A stretch of DNA of 64,000 nt. Origin: an uncultured Pirellulaceae bacterium (lineage in GTDB: Bacteria; Planctomycetota; Planctomycetia; Pirellulales; Pirellulaceae). Shown in pieces: positions 10,336-18,231 of this stretch. A program made the position numbers and the translations under genes. The notes under the pieces were generated by a model, which worked only from the letters and a program-made list of their open reading frames with translations, was not told the origin of the DNA and ran no database searches. The DNA is taken from NCBI GenBank assembly GCA_938036435.1, contig CALHPU010000018.1, positions 1-64,000 on the forward strand, in the 5' to 3' direction. Position 1 is the stretch's first letter; every line of letters starts with the position of its first letter.

Positions 10336-10496
10336 TTAAAAAATATAGTGGAACCCGTGTTTTTAGCGGTTTCGTCTGAGCCCGAGCGACTTGGCCGTCT
10401 CAGAATGAGAGCTTTGTTTTGATTCGAGAAACGAGACACTCGGTTGTACAGATTCGCCCAAACGCGGTTGTCTTTGATTTCCTCGGATTGTACTAG

Positions 10497-11624
10497 TTAT
10501 ACCGCGTCTTTGAGCTTCATTGCGGGTGGGCTGAAGTCGGACATCTCTCTAACCAGCTGTCGCCAGTTTGAGGGAGTCCCCGGGGTAAGGCGACCCAGCA
10601 CGCGCTGGTCGCTGGCACCGGTAAGCCATGGCAGGTTACCGTGCATTTGATCGATGTGCAGAATACCCAGCAGCCCGGTAATTGTTGCGTCAATCGATTC
10701 GTCATTGACCCCAAAGCTGTTGGGCGAACCTGAATGGTCGGTAATAACTTTACCCCCGAGCGCGCGTTGTGCCAGAATCGCTTTCAGTTCCGCTTTACGT
10801 TGCTCTTGGCCAAAGATAAACGTTTGACCGACAACAGGCATCGTGCCGGTCGTCATTCGTTGCCGCGTTTGATAGTGGAGGGTTTCCAGCGCGTCGCAAA
10901 GGGTGTCTGCAAAATCGTCTTTGTTGGCCGCTAGAGCTTGGATTGCTGGCAGGTCTGCGTCTAGGCCATCAGACGCCGGTAACAGGAAAGCACGGATTTG
11001 TTTTTCGGCGAGAATCACAATTCGATGTTCGCTGGCGACACGCGCGTGGCGATCGGCGAAAGTCAGCCATAACGGCAAAGGCTCCAATGGGCTTCCGCGA
11101 CCTCCGGACAGCACATCGTTAACAGGGAAATTATCAATCACGGTCAAACCGGTCAAATCGGCGACACGCTGGCTGTCAGACAACGGACAGTAGATCTTCC
11201 TGCCATCAAAATCATCTACCCACAGCCCCGGATCGGTCAGTGCGACGGCTAGAATGCGATCAACGTATTTGCCAGCGTGAAGTTTTACCGACTCAATCGC
11301 CTGACTTTGAAAATCGGCCAGTTCCGACATGAACTGCCGAGTGTCTTGGAGGCTTGGATTTTCCTGAGACGCACCAATCTCGTGCCAGCTATTTTGGATG
11401 GTTTCTGGAATAGGAACTACTTGGCCAACAGCGTGTCTCAGGCGAAGGAATTTGCCATGACCATCGGTCATCATCAAAACGCACTGCAAACTGCTGACAT
11501 TCCGATTGACGACCAAACCAATGATCAAACGATGTGAGCGATCTCGCAAGACGCGGTCGATTCGCGCCGCAGGATCGTCCAGCGATTGCCAAAGGTCATA
11601 CGAAATGGTGGGATAGCTTAACAA
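10497..11624 (-). CDS. AnmK-like protein (anhydro-N-acetylmuramic acid kinase family) with degenerate N-terminal motifs
   Basis: A 375-residue protein recognisable as AnmK-like from two blocks. One is VIDNFPVNDVLSGGRGSPLE, which corresponds to the family's (D)FR.AD.A.GGQGAPL segment with its catalytic Asp. The other is GNLPWLTGASDQRVLGRLTP near the C-terminus, which matches GNLPS.TGA...VLG...PG. AnmK phosphorylates 1,6-anhydro-MurNAc during cell-wall recycling. However, the N-terminal nucleotide loop (normally GTSxDGxD) reads IIGLVVNRNVSSLQ, and the HGQT block is replaced by TDPGLW. It may be inactive as a kinase or use another substrate. The start is TTG 11624 or a nearby codon; no good ATG exists. 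The neighbours give no cell-wall context. Confidence 0.7.
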   Translation of the reverse strand: MLSYPTISYDLWQSLDDPAARIDRVLRDRSHRLIIGLVVNRNVSSLQCVLMMTDGHGKFLRLRHAVGQVVPIPETIQNSWHEIGASQENPSLQDTRQFMSELADFQSQAIESVKLHAGKYVDRILAVALTDPGLWVDDFDGRKIYCPLSDSQRVADLTGLTVIDNFPVNDVLSGGRGSPLEPLPLWLTFADRHARVASEHRIVILAEKQIRAFLLPASDGLDADLPAIQALAANKDDFADTLCDALETLHYQTRQRMTTGTMPVVGQTFIFGQEQRKAELKAILAQRALGGKVITDHSGSPNSFGVNDESIDATITGLLGILHIDQMHGNLPWLTGASDQRVLGRLTPGTPSNWRQLVREMSDFSPPAMKLKDAV

Positions 11625-12618
11625 CGGTAGATCGAACTCGTGTAGCGGTTACCAAATAATGGGATCGACTTATCTTCAAAATCGGCCTGTCGGCTGATCG
11701 AATTGCGACTCAAACGCTCAAAGTGGCCGACTTTTTGGAAAACGTTGAGTTTACCGATAAGCGCCAGCGTGAAATCAAGCAGATGCTAGCGGGCTGTCTG
11801 GAGGTAAGCCTTCAACGCAAATATTTTGGTGGTCGAGGCAATTCTCACAGTTGCAGTCCAAGGGGACTCTGCTCGCGCGTTTTGAAGTTGCAAATAAGAA
11901 AACGAATTTCACGTTCTATTTGGCGAAACGGAAGTTGATCCGAAATCGCGAGGCGTTTCAATACAAGCCCGACGCGCGAGCGAGGAATCCGGAAGTCCTA
12001 GGAAATATCCGCTCGCTCGCGCTTCGGGCTTGTATTGGTGCAACTTCAAAACGCGCCAGCGAGGAATCCGCAAATCCTCGGAAATATCCGCTCGCTCGCG
12101 CTTCGGGCTTGTAGAGGTGCAACTTCTTAACTTACGCGTAGAGGCGGTGATCTTTTCCACAGCCACCTTCCGCTGCGCGAAGGTAGCGCTCGTTATGTAT
12201 CTCTAACCGAGCGACAGACAACATTTGTTTGCGCCATGTGAATTAAAGTCATGGATTTGTCGTCACCCGCATGCTGTTACGGGCGATCAGTGCTCTTATG
12301 ACGTTCGACTGGCCGGTAAAGTTTTCCGGCTGAGATGACACTTTGGACTGGGGGAACTTGACCGCTGGTTCGTGTTGTTCCAAAAACTCCAGCCACGCCC
12401 GTTCCAATTTTTCTATCAACGACCAATAAGACAGATTGTTTGGTTCCCACCGAATGTGATGACGATGTTCAGTCGTAGGTATTGGAACGTCTGACCTTGT
12501 CGTCGGGGTTCTAACTGTCCATTTGATAACAATCAACATGCCGTTTGATCATCCTCTGACCGCGGCAACCCTTTCGAATCCGCAAACCAAATTCGCAAGT
12601 TCGAAAACTGGTAGAATT
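11625..12618. other. Long intergenic region with palindromic repeats and a possible gene remnant
   Basis: Nearly 1 kb lies between the divergent AnmK-like and BBP7-like genes. At 11650-11815 the plus strand reads without stops and looks protein-like (RIATQTLKVADFLENVEF, then TDKRQREIKQMLAG) but has no ATG; it may be a decayed gene. Bases 11875-12130 hold the repeat described separately. Bases 12131-12618 contain no gene I can support and presumably hold the promoter of the outer-membrane protein gene. Confidence 0.4.
11875..12130. repeat. Palindromic dispersed repeat, one full and one partial unit with flanking inverted repeat
   Basis: The full unit has arms at 11961-11984 and 12012-12035 (beginning ATACAAGCCCGA and ending TCGGGCTTGTAT) that pair over 24 positions with a single mismatch. 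The loop is GAATCCGGAAGTCCTAGG and onward. A second unit at 12056-12114 repeats the loop and right arm but has lost most of the left arm. An 18-base perfect inverted repeat (11875-11892, GCGCGTTTTGAAGTTGCA, and 12039-12056) flanks the full unit. GTGCAACTTC follows both units (12038 and 12117). The core 'tacaagcccgaagcgcgagcgag' is, as I recall, a dispersed repeat in Pirellulales genomes. No transposase is encoded, so it is a REP/MITE-like non-autonomous element. Confidence 0.8.
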
Positions 12619-14061
12619 ATGAATCATCAACGAAAATTATTGCTTGCTCTCGCCTTCCCTGTTGTGGCACTATGGATGCAAGGTGCGACAACTTCTTTGT
12701 ATGCCCAAGACTTCGAGGCACCGGGCATCGGTGATCTGAATGCAGAAATTGACCTGCCGGTGAATCCTCTTCCGGGCGGTCCACTTTCAGACTTGCCGAA
12801 GTTTAATTCTTCTCCAGCGTCATTACGTGGCGAGGTGATCAAGGCCCTAACGCCTGACGATGCTCCTGCGCTGACCGAACGTTCGCAGTCAATTCTCAAC
12901 GAGCCTACGCGTGCGACTTTAGATTCGCCGACTCCTAGCGGATCGGTTGTTGGAAGTAGCACCACTACCAACGGCGACTCAGACGTTTTGTTTGATGAAA
13001 GCTCGTTCAATGATGACGTCTATGATGGTCAAGTCTACGAAGGCGAAGTCGTCGATGGCCAAGTATACGAAGGTGTTGTGGAATCTACCCTGTACCAAAC
13101 AAGTAGCGTGATTGGCCTTTCAACTCTGGGGTTTCGTCGTAACTATGGCGACGACGTCTTGCTAAGCAACGGTGGTGACGACGTCCTAACAACTGGCGAT
13201 GCGGATCACCGACAGATTGGTGGTTTCGAGGCATATTTTCAAGTCCGAGCAAGCACTGGTGTCGGTTGGGAGTTCAGATACTTCGGACTTGATCCTAGTG
13301 GCAATACAGCCAGTTTAGGCAACAATCCCTCGACGGTTCTGGTGGGCCTAAATAACGTTGCCGAAGCAGTCGGCGATCCATCGGTTGCAGATTTCTTCTC
13401 CCAAGGAAACTTCCATGCTCTGACACGCGAGAGCAGCATCTACAATTTTGAATTCAACGTGTTGAGAAATCGCTCGGATATTAACTGGTTCAATGGAATG
13501 CTGGGCAACTTCGAAACGCTGGTCGGTTTCCGTTACATTGATTTCGACGAATCATTGCAATATAATTCAGGCAGTGACGCCGGATCGGGACCACGCAGTT
13601 TGGCGTTCAACTCGTCGGTTGAGAATTCTTTGTTTGGAGCTCAGGTTGGCGGTCGGTCAGAATTCAATGTGTTCAATAAACTCGGCGCGTCGATTGGGAC
13701 CAAATTCGGTTTGTTCTATACTAACGCAAGAGCCAACCGACGCATCACGGGTAACTTCGCCGATGGATCAACGTTCGACCCTAACATTGTCGATGGGAGC
13801 ACATCGGAACTAGGCTATGACTTTGGCAGTTCTGAAGGCGACGCAAGCTTTCTAGCTGAAATCGATCTGGGGTTAATCTACCAGTTCAGCCAATCGTCGC
13901 GGTTTCGACTTGGCTATCGTGCGATCGGCATTTCTGGAGTGGCCCACGCCAGCGACAATATCCCATCGGACCTCAGCAACGTTAGCCAGTTGCGGCAAAC
14001 AGACGATAGCGGCAATCTGCGATTGCGGGGCATCTACTTTAGTTACGAGTTAGCGTTCTAG
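12619..14061 (+). CDS. BBP7-like outer-membrane beta-barrel protein
   Basis: The frame opens at 12523, but the signal peptide begins at ATG 12619 (MNHQRKLLLALAFPVVALWM, cleavage near LYAQ), giving 480 residues. Residues about 30-170 are low-complexity and acidic, with a short repeat of the type VYDGQVYEGEVVDGQVYEG. The rest alternates aromatic and polar strands (FEAYFQVRASTGVGWEFRYF, ETLVGFRYIDFDE, SRFRLGYRAIG) and ends in an aromatic residue (SYELAF), as outer-membrane barrels do. LVGFRYIDFDE matches the strand typical of the planctomycete BBP7 family. The family's role is unknown; an outer-membrane or surface structural role is inferred. No obvious partner genes. Confidence 0.75.
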   Translation: MNHQRKLLLALAFPVVALWMQGATTSLYAQDFEAPGIGDLNAEIDLPVNPLPGGPLSDLPKFNSSPASLRGEVIKALTPDDAPALTERSQSILNEPTRATLDSPTPSGSVVGSSTTTNGDSDVLFDESSFNDDVYDGQVYEGEVVDGQVYEGVVESTLYQTSSVIGLSTLGFRRNYGDDVLLSNGGDDVLTTGDADHRQIGGFEAYFQVRASTGVGWEFRYFGLDPSGNTASLGNNPSTVLVGLNNVAEAVGDPSVADFFSQGNFHALTRESSIYNFEFNVLRNRSDINWFNGMLGNFETLVGFRYIDFDESLQYNSGSDAGSGPRSLAFNSSVENSLFGAQVGGRSEFNVFNKLGASIGTKFGLFYTNARANRRITGNFADGSTFDPNIVDGSTSELGYDFGSSEGDASFLAEIDLGLIYQFSQSSRFRLGYRAIGISGVAHASDNIPSDLSNVSQLRQTDDSGNLRLRGIYFSYELAF

Positions 14062-14139
14062 GCGATAGCTGTGACGGTGGCGGCAAACCTAATTTGATAG
14101 CCTTTAGAGTCGTGAGTTTATTTATTAAGACATCTCGAC

Positions 14140-14709
14140 GTGACGAAGCTTGAAATTGCCGATCTTCAGCGTATTAATCTGGTGGGCTCCAGCGCCAGTG
14201 GTAAATCCACTCTGGGAAGAAGATTGGCGGCGATATTGGATTCGCCCTACGTCGAGATGGACGCGCTGTTTCATGGCCCGAATTGGATGCAGGCTCAACC
14301 AGAAGTGTTTCGAGCGCAAATCGCCAAAGCGATCGCTGGACCTCGCTGGATTCTAGACGGAAACTATCACGCGACCAACGATCTCAAATGGGCGCGAGCC
14401 ACGATGATTGTGTGGTTGGACATTTCTTTTTTGCACAACATGTATCGCGCAACCAAACGTGCCTTGCATCGATCTTGGGCACAACAAGAGCTATGGCCGG
14501 GCACGGGCAACCGCGAATCGCTTCGGCAAACGTTCTTCAGCAAAGATTCCATGATTCTGTGGACCGCCACGTCTTATCCAAGACGTCGACGAGAATATTC
14601 GAAAGTCGAGCAATCGCCTCCTGACGGTGTGAAGTTTGTACGCCTGCGAGGCTCTCGAAGCGTAGACAAGTTTCTCGAAGCAGTTCGGTCGCTTCAAGAG
14701 ACGTCGTGA
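14140..14709 (+). CDS. P-loop nucleoside/nucleotide kinase-like protein (FlaR / adenylate kinase-like)
   Basis: A 189-residue cytoplasmic protein starting at GTG 14140. The P-loop is GSSASGKST (residues 16-24), followed by VEMDALFHGPNWMQ and WILDGNYHAT, the pattern of the FlaR / 'topology modulation' family of small kinase-like ATPases. An Arg-rich segment (ATKRALHRSWAQQ, PRRRREY) would form the lid. The substrate is not known for this family. It is a single gene between the outer-membrane protein gene and two small unknown genes. Confidence 0.8.
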   Translation: MTKLEIADLQRINLVGSSASGKSTLGRRLAAILDSPYVEMDALFHGPNWMQAQPEVFRAQIAKAIAGPRWILDGNYHATNDLKWARATMIVWLDISFLHNMYRATKRALHRSWAQQELWPGTGNRESLRQTFFSKDSMILWTATSYPRRRREYSKVEQSPPDGVKFVRLRGSRSVDKFLEAVRSLQETS

Positions 14710-14965
14710 TTGTCTTGACTTTAGCCAGCGGTAAAGTTGAACAAGCGCTGGGCTTCTGAACTGGAGGCCATCATGCCAAGTCAGGGGGTGCTAGTTGTGC
14801 ACCGCGCTAATTGGTCGCAGCTTAAGTTCCGACACCAATGGTTGTTTCCAACGTCATGTTGTGCACCCACATCTTTCTGCGGTCTTGCGTGTATAAGCGT
14901 GTCAAAGTTTCTTTGACCTAAGTTTATCAACGAGTAAACACCTTAAACACACAGAAGACAACGAT

Positions 14966-15175
14966 ATGAATGCTGAACATACAAAGAACTGGCCGGATCT
15001 TGCCATTGGCCTGTACGAGCGACTGACGGGAAACAACGCTGAAATTACTTATGATTTTGAAAAACTGCAAATTCAAATTCCTAGCGGAACCGGTGCGGAT
15101 GCTGAACACGCCGAATGGGTATTCAATGGCAAGCTGAAGATCAGCACGCGCGATAAAGGTGAGTCCCCAAAGTAG
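14966..15175 (+). CDS. Small protein of unknown function
   Basis: A 69-residue, acidic, soluble protein with no signal peptide or Cys cluster. It reads as mixed alpha/beta (LAIGLYERLTGNNAEITYDF, then EWVFNGKLKIS). I do not recognise it. Its TAG stop shares a base with the GTG start of the next small gene, so the pair looks translationally coupled, which supports both being real. Confidence 0.5.
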   Translation: MNAEHTKNWPDLAIGLYERLTGNNAEITYDFEKLQIQIPSGTGADAEHAEWVFNGKLKISTRDKGESPK

Positions 15176-15462
15176 TGTTGGTCGGCAATTTGGAGGTCTC
15201 CATTGCCGGCCATGCGGCAACCGTAGATGCTAACCCGCAACAGGGGATCGTTTTGCGTTTGAAAAAGAAGTCTTCTGTAGTCAGTCTTAGAAATGCTGTG
15301 CCATCTATTCCGCAGTGGGTGATTAGGGCCGCTGTTGAGCTGGGCATTCCAGTTTCAGTACAGCTTGGAAATTGGAAGCCAGTCCAGCTATTGCCTGAGT
15401 CAAGTTGGATGGCGAGGACTCTCTACCCACAACTAAAGGCAGTTCCAGTTGTGAAGCGTTAA
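15175..15462 (+). CDS. Small protein of unknown function, coupled to the preceding gene
   Basis: A 95-residue protein starting at GTG 15175 inside the upstream stop (TAGTG). It is basic and beta-rich (VGNLEVSIAGHAATV, GIVLRLKKKSSVVSL) and has no membrane segment. I do not recognise a family. If the GTG were not used, no other good start is present near the beginning. Confidence 0.45.
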   Translation: MLVGNLEVSIAGHAATVDANPQQGIVLRLKKKSSVVSLRNAVPSIPQWVIRAAVELGIPVSVQLGNWKPVQLLPESSWMARTLYPQLKAVPVVKR

Positions 15463-15662
15463 TCTTGAGATAGCCATCGATATGAGATAGTTGCTCGGAG
15501 AGTGGCTTAGGCATTTTTTGTTCACAGGTTGCCCTGCATGCCGTCACCCTTGGTCAACTTGAGATCGCCAAGTACTTTGCATTGGCGGCGGAGTCTGGGA
15601 CCACACTTCAATCCTGAAACGGACCTAAACGCCAGCTCATTAAATAACCTGAGAAAAACTAC

Positions 15663-15698
15663 AAAAAAACGTCGGTCTGAAGATTCAGGCCGACGTTT
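15663..15698 (-). terminator. Intrinsic terminator of fusA
   Basis: On the minus strand AAACGUCGGCCUGA pairs with UCAGACCGACGUUU (one bulge or mismatch), followed by a run of seven U (15669-15663). It lies 41 bases after the fusA stop. Confidence 0.85.
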
Positions 15699-15739
15699 GG
15701 TATTTTCCAATTCGCCAATGGAATCGGCGATTGAACGGT

Positions 15740-17860
15740 TTACTTCCGCTTGGCTTCTTTTTCCTTGCGGCGATCTTCAATCACTTGCGTCTGAACGTTC
15801 GATGGCACTTGGCGGTAACCGCTGACTTCCATTGAAAACGTTCCCTGTCCCTGTGTCATACTTCGCAGATCCGTCGCGTAACCAAACGTCTCGCTAAGCG
15901 GAACCTCACAGAGAATCAGAACCGATCCGTCCGGCTTGACGTCGGTTGACTCCATGATGCCACGACGAGAAGTCAGATCGCCAACGACTGGTCCTTGGAA
16001 AGGCTCAGGAATTTCGATCTCAACCTTCATCACAGGCTCAAGCAAAATCGGTTTGGTCTTCGGCAAGTACTCGCGGAACATACCGCGGGCGGCAGTTTGA
16101 AATGCCATCTCAGAACTATCGACGTCATGGTATGACCCATCAAGCAGATTACACTTCAGGCCAACGACAGGGTATTCGGCCAATACACCTTTGGCGATTG
16201 ACTGACGCAGCCCCTTCTCAACAGCCGGAATGAACTGCTTTGGAATACGACCACTGACAATCTTCTCCGCAAAGATAAAGCTGTCCTCGACTGCTTCCTT
16301 TTCTTCTTCCTCAAGTGCCTCCTCATCGAATGGCTCGAGGGTGCCCTTGATATGGGCGAACTGGCCCGAACCGCCGGACTGCTTTTTGTGCTTGTGATCG
16401 AAGTCGGCGGCAACAGTTGGTTGCTCGCGGTAGCTAACTCGAGGAGCACCCACTTCAACATCGATGCCGTATTCGCGACGAATACGTTCGACGTAAACTT
16501 CCAAGTGAAGTTCACCCATTCCCGAAATCAGTGTCTCACCGGTTTCGTCATCGGTTTCAACACGGAAGGTTGGGTCTTCTTTGCGGAAACGCAAAAGAGC
16601 CTTCCCGAGTTTTTCAGTGTTGGTACGTTCCTTCGGATTGACGGCCACTTTAATAACGGCATCCGGAATGAACATGTTTTCCAGCGAACACATTTTCGGA
16701 GTCTCGGCGTACGTTTCACCAGAGGCACAATCGATGCCCATTACGGCGATAATATCGCCAGCGTGTGCCTCATCGATTTCTTCACGCTTATTGGAGTGCA
16801 TTCGCACGATACGGCTGAAACGTTCTTTACGACCGGTACGTTGGTTGAAGTACGATTCGCCTTTCTTGATCGTGCCTTGATACATTCGCATGAACGTTAA
16901 CTGGCCAAACGGATCTTCGACAATCTTGAATGCCATGCCGACAAACGGCAGATCAGATTTTGGCTCCAGCGGGTATTCGACAGACGCATCGTCCCAATTC
17001 TTGGCGCTGATTTTGCGATCCAGCGGTGAAGGGAGGAAGGCGGTGACTGCATCCAACAGTGGCTGAACACCTTTGTTTTTGAATGCTGTTCCCATGTAGA
17101 CCGGCGTGAACAAAAGGCCTTGAACACCTTTGAGGACGGTCTCGGTGATCAACTTTTCGGGAATCTCTTCTTCGCTGAGCAGGAGCTCCATCATTTCATC
17201 GCTGAACATGGAGATTGCTTCAAGCATTTCCTGACGCATCTTTTTGGCTTTGTCAGCCAATTCGGCAGGAATGTCTTCCACGCGTATTTTCTCACCTTTT
17301 TCACCGTCGTTGTAGATGGCTTTCATGGTGGTCAGGTCAACGACGCCTTCGAAAGTCTCGCCTTCACCGATGGCGATCTGCATCATGACGGCTTCAGCAC
17401 CAAGCTTGTCTCGCATCTGCTCGACAACGCTTTCGGGATCCGCACCGGTTCGGTCCATCTTGTTGATGAACGCAAGACGCGGAACTTTGTATCGTTTCAT
17501 CTGACGGTCAACAGTCAGAGACTGAGCCTGCACACCACCAACGGCACACAGAACTAGAACCGCACCATCAAGCACGCGCAGTGAACGTTCCACTTCTACG
17601 GTGAAGTCAACGTGGCCCGGCGTATCGATCAAGTTGATTGTGTGATCGCCCCATTGAACGGTCGTCGCCGCACTGGTGATCGTGATGCCGCGCTCTTTTT
17701 CGAGCTCCATATGATCCATTGTCGCACCGTCGCCGCCGCCTTTGACGTCTTCGATCTTGTGGATACGGCCACAGTAATAAAGGATGCGCTCGCTGAGCGT
17801 GGTTTTGCCCGAGTCGATGTGGGCGGAAATACCAATGTTTCGTACGTTTTTAAGTTTCAT
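15740..17860 (-). CDS. fusA: Elongation factor G, mitochondrial-type (spdEFG1)
   Basis: A 706-residue translational GTPase that drives tRNA-mRNA translocation. G1 is AHIDSGKTT (residues 13-21), G3 DTPGHVDF and G4 NKMD. Domains II-V follow, including GMGELHLEVY and the C-terminal RSMTQGQGTFSMEVSGY. The P-loop has Ser (DSGKTT) where most bacterial EF-G have Ala (DAGKTT). That and NIGISAHIDSGKTT are hallmarks of the EFG1 clade shared by spirochaetes, planctomycetes and mitochondria (Atkinson and Baldauf's spdEFG1). In spirochaetes that clade works in translocation while a second EF-G does ribosome recycling, so a partner EF-G2 should exist elsewhere. It stands alone, away from the usual str operon. 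Confidence 0.96.
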   Translation of the reverse strand: MKLKNVRNIGISAHIDSGKTTLSERILYYCGRIHKIEDVKGGGDGATMDHMELEKERGITITSAATTVQWGDHTINLIDTPGHVDFTVEVERSLRVLDGAVLVLCAVGGVQAQSLTVDRQMKRYKVPRLAFINKMDRTGADPESVVEQMRDKLGAEAVMMQIAIGEGETFEGVVDLTTMKAIYNDGEKGEKIRVEDIPAELADKAKKMRQEMLEAISMFSDEMMELLLSEEEIPEKLITETVLKGVQGLLFTPVYMGTAFKNKGVQPLLDAVTAFLPSPLDRKISAKNWDDASVEYPLEPKSDLPFVGMAFKIVEDPFGQLTFMRMYQGTIKKGESYFNQRTGRKERFSRIVRMHSNKREEIDEAHAGDIIAVMGIDCASGETYAETPKMCSLENMFIPDAVIKVAVNPKERTNTEKLGKALLRFRKEDPTFRVETDDETGETLISGMGELHLEVYVERIRREYGIDVEVGAPRVSYREQPTVAADFDHKHKKQSGGSGQFAHIKGTLEPFDEEALEEEEKEAVEDSFIFAEKIVSGRIPKQFIPAVEKGLRQSIAKGVLAEYPVVGLKCNLLDGSYHDVDSSEMAFQTAARGMFREYLPKTKPILLEPVMKVEIEIPEPFQGPVVGDLTSRRGIMESTDVKPDGSVLILCEVPLSETFGYATDLRSMTQGQGTFSMEVSGYRQVPSNVQTQVIEDRRKEKEAKRK

Positions 17861-18231
17861 CTATCAGTCCAAAGTGTTGTTGAATCACAACGCGAACAAG
17901 ACACCCGTCTTGTACCAAGAACCCGTGGTCGGGTGAGCCGTGAGAGTCCGCTTTTTACGGACTAAGGGGCAGAATTCTTCCAAGGCAAAATGATAGTTAT
18001 TTTGCCGATTGAGGGAAGGCCATTTCTGCCGTCATATAATGGGTATCGGGATAGCAACAAATCGACTCAATCGAACCAGCTCGGGTGCCAAAAATCCCTA
18101 AATCGACTTAAATTGACTTCTCAGGGGTATTCTACCAGTCCTTCAAAGCCGGTTAAGGGTTTGGGATGCAGCTGCTGCAAATGAATGTCATCCGGATCCA
18201 GATCGACAACGATCACAAAAGGAACAACAGA
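17861..18231. other. fusA leader region with two hairpins and promoter space
   Basis: Between the divergent fusA and haem/HEAT genes. A hairpin at 17902-17935 combines an outer CACCCG/CGGGTG stem and an inner TCTTG-TAC-CAAGA stem. A second hairpin, AGTCCG (17945-17950) with CGGACT (17958-17963), lies just upstream. Both would sit in the fusA 5' leader if transcription starts beyond 17964. No known riboswitch or tRNA is recognisable. Bases 18000-18231 contain nothing else I can support except an AAAAGGA ribosome-binding site before 18232. Confidence 0.4.

Larger units (their letters stand above)
9972..10496. other. Intergenic stretch containing a candidate small RNA gene
   Basis: This 525-base gap lies between two minus-strand genes. 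Bases 9972-10194 and 10350-10496 show nothing I can support beyond room for promoters. The middle (10195-10335) holds the structured RNA candidate described separately. A short minus-strand reading frame at 10087-10335 crosses the RNA hairpins and has Arg-rich composition without family features. I do not regard it as a gene. Confidence 0.5.

Noticed and set aside
12249-12539. Minus-strand frame of 96 codons
   Set aside because: No ribosome-binding site, no recognisable domain, and it fills the region expected to hold the promoter of the outer-membrane protein gene.
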